NCBI RefSeq assembly: GCF_004117075.1
Contig: NZ_CP026721.1
Span: 2,202,350-2,266,349 of the forward strand
Length of the DNA stretch: 64,000 bases
Origin: Fervidobacterium changbaicum
Lineage (GTDB): Bacteria; Thermotogota; Thermotogae; Thermotogales; Fervidobacteriaceae
Direction of reading: 5' to 3'
The notes below the pieces were generated by a model, which did no database searches, was not told the DNA's origin, and was given only the letters and a program-made list of their open reading frames with translations. Each line of letters starts with the position of its first letter. Positions within the stretch are counted from its first letter, which is position 1. Below, piece after piece: positions 61,775 to 64,000 of this stretch. The position numbers and the translations under genes are program-made.

Positions 61775-62350
61775 TCAGTCTAGTTTTAACTTCAGCGATT
61801 TTATGTAGATTATTGCAAATATAGAAATCAACAAGAAGATAACCACGGATAGGGCAGAACCGTAACCAAACCATGCTCCCGTGAATGCTCTATCCATCAG
61901 CAAGACTCGGTTGTAAACTGCCAGTGTTTCTGTGCCTACGCTTCCTCGAGTCATTATGAATACAACATCAAACACTCTTAAAGCATCCAGCGTTCTAAAG
62001 ATTAGCGCTACAGCTATCGTTGAACTCAGCATAGGTAAAGTAATTCTTGTAAATCTCTGGAATAAATTTGCGCCATCTATTCTTGCGGCCTCATACAACT
62101 CTTCTGGAATCAACTGCAAACCTGCAAGTATGAGTAAGGCCATAAAAGGTGTGGTCTTCCATACGTCCACTGCGATAATTGCCCAAAGTGCGGTATCAGG
62201 CGAGCCAAGAATTGGGAATCCAGGCTCTACGATGTGTAACGTTTCTAAGAGTTTTGTCATAATTCCTCCCTGGTCGTTGAACATCCATTTCCACATCTGC
62301 GATGATATTGCTGTAGGTATAGCCCAAGGAATGAGCATAGCAGCCCTCAC
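61775..62350 (-). pseudogene. MalF-type permease, 3' part (after frameshift)
   Basis: It reads AAMLIPWAIPTAIS, then the EAA loop EELYEAARIDGANLFQRF and FRTLDALRVFDVVFIMT to a normal C-terminus. Upstream in this frame, before any start, the codons give NQPFKFRGAVR, the normal continuation of the 5' part. Thus this is not an independent gene. It contains transmembrane helices 3-6 and the ATPase-contact loop. Confidence 0.88.
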
Positions 62351-62670
62351 AGCTCCTCTGAATTTGAAAGGCTGGTTACAATAACAGCAATCAAAAGGCC
62401 AAGAACAGTTTCAAGTGCGACTGATACGACAGTAAATATTATCGTTGTTTTCAGCGCTGCAAGAAAACGTTCGTCATGAAAAAGCTCTATGTAATTTACG
62501 AAACCTACGAATTTTCTTTCAATGTCTGGCCTAAGTCCAAATTCAAAGAAGCTATCGTAAAACGTTTTAAAAAGAGGAAAGAACGCAATGACAGAGATTA
62601 CCAAAAGTGCAGGTAAAACCATCCACCATGCCACAACTGTCTCTCTTGTTTTTGCTCTCAAAAGCTCCAC
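62347..62670 (-). pseudogene. MalF-type permease, 5' part (before frameshift)
   Basis: 107 codons: an N-terminal first helix (WWMVLPALLVISVIAFFPLF), then helix 2 (LETVLGLLIAVIV), after which the frame goes astray (TSLSNSEEL) and stops. Adding one base at about 62376-62379 (coding GT-AAC) restores LIAV-IV-NQPFKFRG and joins the 3' part. Either a real inactivating mutation or a sequence error. Binding protein and MalG-type partner on both sides are intact. Confidence 0.88.
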
Positions 62671-62686
62671 CTCCGTGTTCTTAAAA

Positions 62687-62707
62687 AACCGGGGGATGAA
62701 CCCCCGG
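62687..62707 (-). terminator. Hairpin between binding-protein and permease genes
   Basis: ACCGGGGG and CCCCCGGT with loop TTCAT on the minus strand, followed by six T. It probably ends or attenuates most transcripts so that the binding protein is made in excess. Confidence 0.8.
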
Positions 62708-62742
62708 TATTGATACTCGTGGTTTTACTTGGTTTTACCATT

Positions 62743-63993
62743 TCACTTTCCGAGCACTTTATTCAATTCTTTTGCCATATCTTCGATTGCCTTCTGTGGT
62801 GTTGTCTGTCTCGTCAAGGCTGCATGAACGTATTTCTGGATAACGTCGGAGATTTCACTGTACTTTGCTGTTCTTGGCCTTGGAACTGCGTTAACAAACA
62901 TTCCATACAATTCAAACATGAATGGAGCCGCCTTTTTCAGGGCCGGGTCTTTATAAACATCCATCATTGTTGGGTTTTGACCAGCGTTAACTGCTTTGTA
63001 AAGCTGCTGGTCATAGCTTGTTAAGAACTTGATAAGCTTCTTAGCTGCTTCTTTCTCTTCTGGTGTTGCATTCTTGTTGATACCAAGCATCCATCCACCA
63101 AGTGTTGCCGCAGACTTTCCTGCTGGACCTGCTGGAAGTGGTGCAACTCCAACCTTACCAGCAACTTTCGATTCCTTTGGATCGTTCAAAAGTGCCCAAG
63201 CGTATGGCCAGTTCCTCATGAAGACAGCTTGACCGTTTTGGAATGTTCTCCTTGCTTCTTCTTCCATGTACGTTGTTACCGCTTGTGGCGAAATCTTGTG
63301 TGTGTAAATGAGATCAACCATGAATTGAAGAGCTTTTACAGCAGCTGGGCTGTTAATGACAACATTTCCTGCATCATCAAGAACGTCTCCACCAAACGAA
63401 ACGAGATATTCCATAAAGTCACATACCAAACCTTCGTACCTTGCGCCCTGCCATACAAAACCGTACATGTTCTTTTCCTTTGCTGTTATTGTTTTTGCCA
63501 TATTCACAAGTTCATCCCATGTTTTTGGTGGGTTCTTGAAACCGTATTTTTCAAGCAAGTCTTTTCTGTAATAAAGAATTCCAGCATCTGTGAACCATGG
63601 GATAGCAACTATTTTTCCTCCAACAGTTGCTGCCTTAACTGTACCTGGAAGGAACTTTGAAAGTTCAAAATAGTCTTTATCAGCTGTTAAGTCTTCAAGG
63701 TACGGCGCGAATTCCGCTGGCCAAATAACATCAAGCATCAAGACTGTCGGCTCTTTTTCACCAGAAGCCAAGTACGTAACATAAAGGTCATGTCTTTCCG
63801 TTGATGAGTTCGGCATCGGCATGACTGAGACTTTGATGTTTGGATTCTGTTTCATAAAAACATCAAGTTGAGCATAAAGAACTTCAAGTTCTTTACCGAC
63901 TGCACCCGCCGTCATTGTTATGGTAACCCTCGAAGCAGAAAACGCTACCACCGCAAGTGTTAATAACAGAACCGCTAATAAGAACCTTCTCAT
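62743..63993 (-). CDS. Extracellular sugar-binding protein of an ABC transporter
   Basis: 416 aa. Signal peptide FLLAVLLLTLAVVAFSAS without a lipobox cysteine. The mature protein has MalE/TreB-like features: IPWFTDAGILYYRKDLLEKYG, TWDELVNMAKTI, FQNGQAVFMRNWPYAW and GGWMLGINKNATPEEK. It captures a carbohydrate outside the membrane and delivers it to the two permeases downstream. The ligand is probably an oligo- or disaccharide; the downstream kinase and sucrose-phosphate-like enzyme hint at a sucrose- or trehalose-type sugar (inference). ATG 63993 lies at the window edge, so its promoter is outside. Confidence 0.93.
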   Translation of the reverse strand: MRRFLLAVLLLTLAVVAFSASRVTITMTAGAVGKELEVLYAQLDVFMKQNPNIKVSVMPMPNSSTERHDLYVTYLASGEKEPTVLMLDVIWPAEFAPYLEDLTADKDYFELSKFLPGTVKAATVGGKIVAIPWFTDAGILYYRKDLLEKYGFKNPPKTWDELVNMAKTITAKEKNMYGFVWQGARYEGLVCDFMEYLVSFGGDVLDDAGNVVINSPAAVKALQFMVDLIYTHKISPQAVTTYMEEEARRTFQNGQAVFMRNWPYAWALLNDPKESKVAGKVGVAPLPAGPAGKSAATLGGWMLGINKNATPEEKEAAKKLIKFLTSYDQQLYKAVNAGQNPTMMDVYKDPALKKAAPFMFELYGMFVNAVPRPRTAKYSEISDVIQKYVHAALTRQTTPQKAIEDMAKELNKVLGK

Positions 63994-64000
63994 ACTGCCA

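Overview
The window is A+T-rich, gene-dense bacterial DNA that reads like a thermophilic member of the Thermotogota, most probably Fervidobacterium. That placement is an inference from the gene set: a complete anaerobic lysine-fermentation operon, a DDPR-type MurE, SpoVS in an apparent non-sporulator, a rubrerythrin/superoxide reductase/Fur-family cluster, a two-gene Suf system and multi-PAS cyclic-di-GMP proteins. No rRNA is present to confirm it.

Layout. 1-503: broken 5' part of an FAD/NAD oxidoreductase. 0.5-10.5 kb: a leftward type I restriction-modification island (hsdM, AlbA-domain ATPase-like gene, hsdS, hsdR, YgjP-type peptidase, DUF4011 stub, DUF1232 gene). It is flanked by about 310-bp imperfect direct repeats, each made of an insertion-sequence left-end relic plus the 3' end of a DUF1232 gene. 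10.5-14 kb: decayed DNA with a tRNA-Ala 3' fragment, a deleted copy of a DUF3298 gene, the intact DUF3298 gene, and short dyad repeats. 14-20 kb: a PAS-GGDEF-HD-GYP protein, two membrane proteins, an anchored repeat protein and tRNA-Ala(CGC). 20.5-30.8 kb: an eleven-gene lysine degradation operon read leftwards (atoD-atoA-kal-kce-kdd-kamA-maoC-like-kamC-like-kamB-like-kamD-kamE), which converts lysine to ammonia, acetate-level products and butyrate. 31-35 kb: YfiH-type protein, membrane proteins, isochorismatase-like hydrolase, DUF1576 protein.

35.0-39.0 kb holds two insertion sequences. The first is an IS110-family element whose 5' noncoding region folds like a bridge RNA. The second is an IS6-like element with 13-bp terminal inverted repeats and an 8-bp target duplication; it contains a tandem partial copy of itself and splits a STAS-protein/queuosine-transporter gene pair. 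39-46 kb: STAS protein, ArsB/SLC13-type permease, Suf pair, ComB-like phosphatase, and a GGDEF-EAL protein cut short by an in-frame TAG. 46-54 kb: malic enzyme, envelope and membrane proteins, oxygen-defence genes, cysE-cysK, spoVS, DUF1385. 53.5-58.2 kb: peptidoglycan precursor genes murE-murF-mraY and a related sugar-phosphate transferase. 58.5-64 kb: a sugar ABC transporter operon (binding protein, frameshifted MalF-type permease, MalG-type permease) with a PfkB kinase and a sucrose-phosphate-synthase-like enzyme.

The most unusual items are the IS110 bridge-RNA candidate with a 9-nt complement at the element's right end, the repeat-bounded restriction island, the mosaic tandem IS6-like element inside one target duplication, and three independent coding disruptions (positions 432-438, 43436-43438 and about 62376). 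The disruptions should be separated from sequencing error before biology is inferred.
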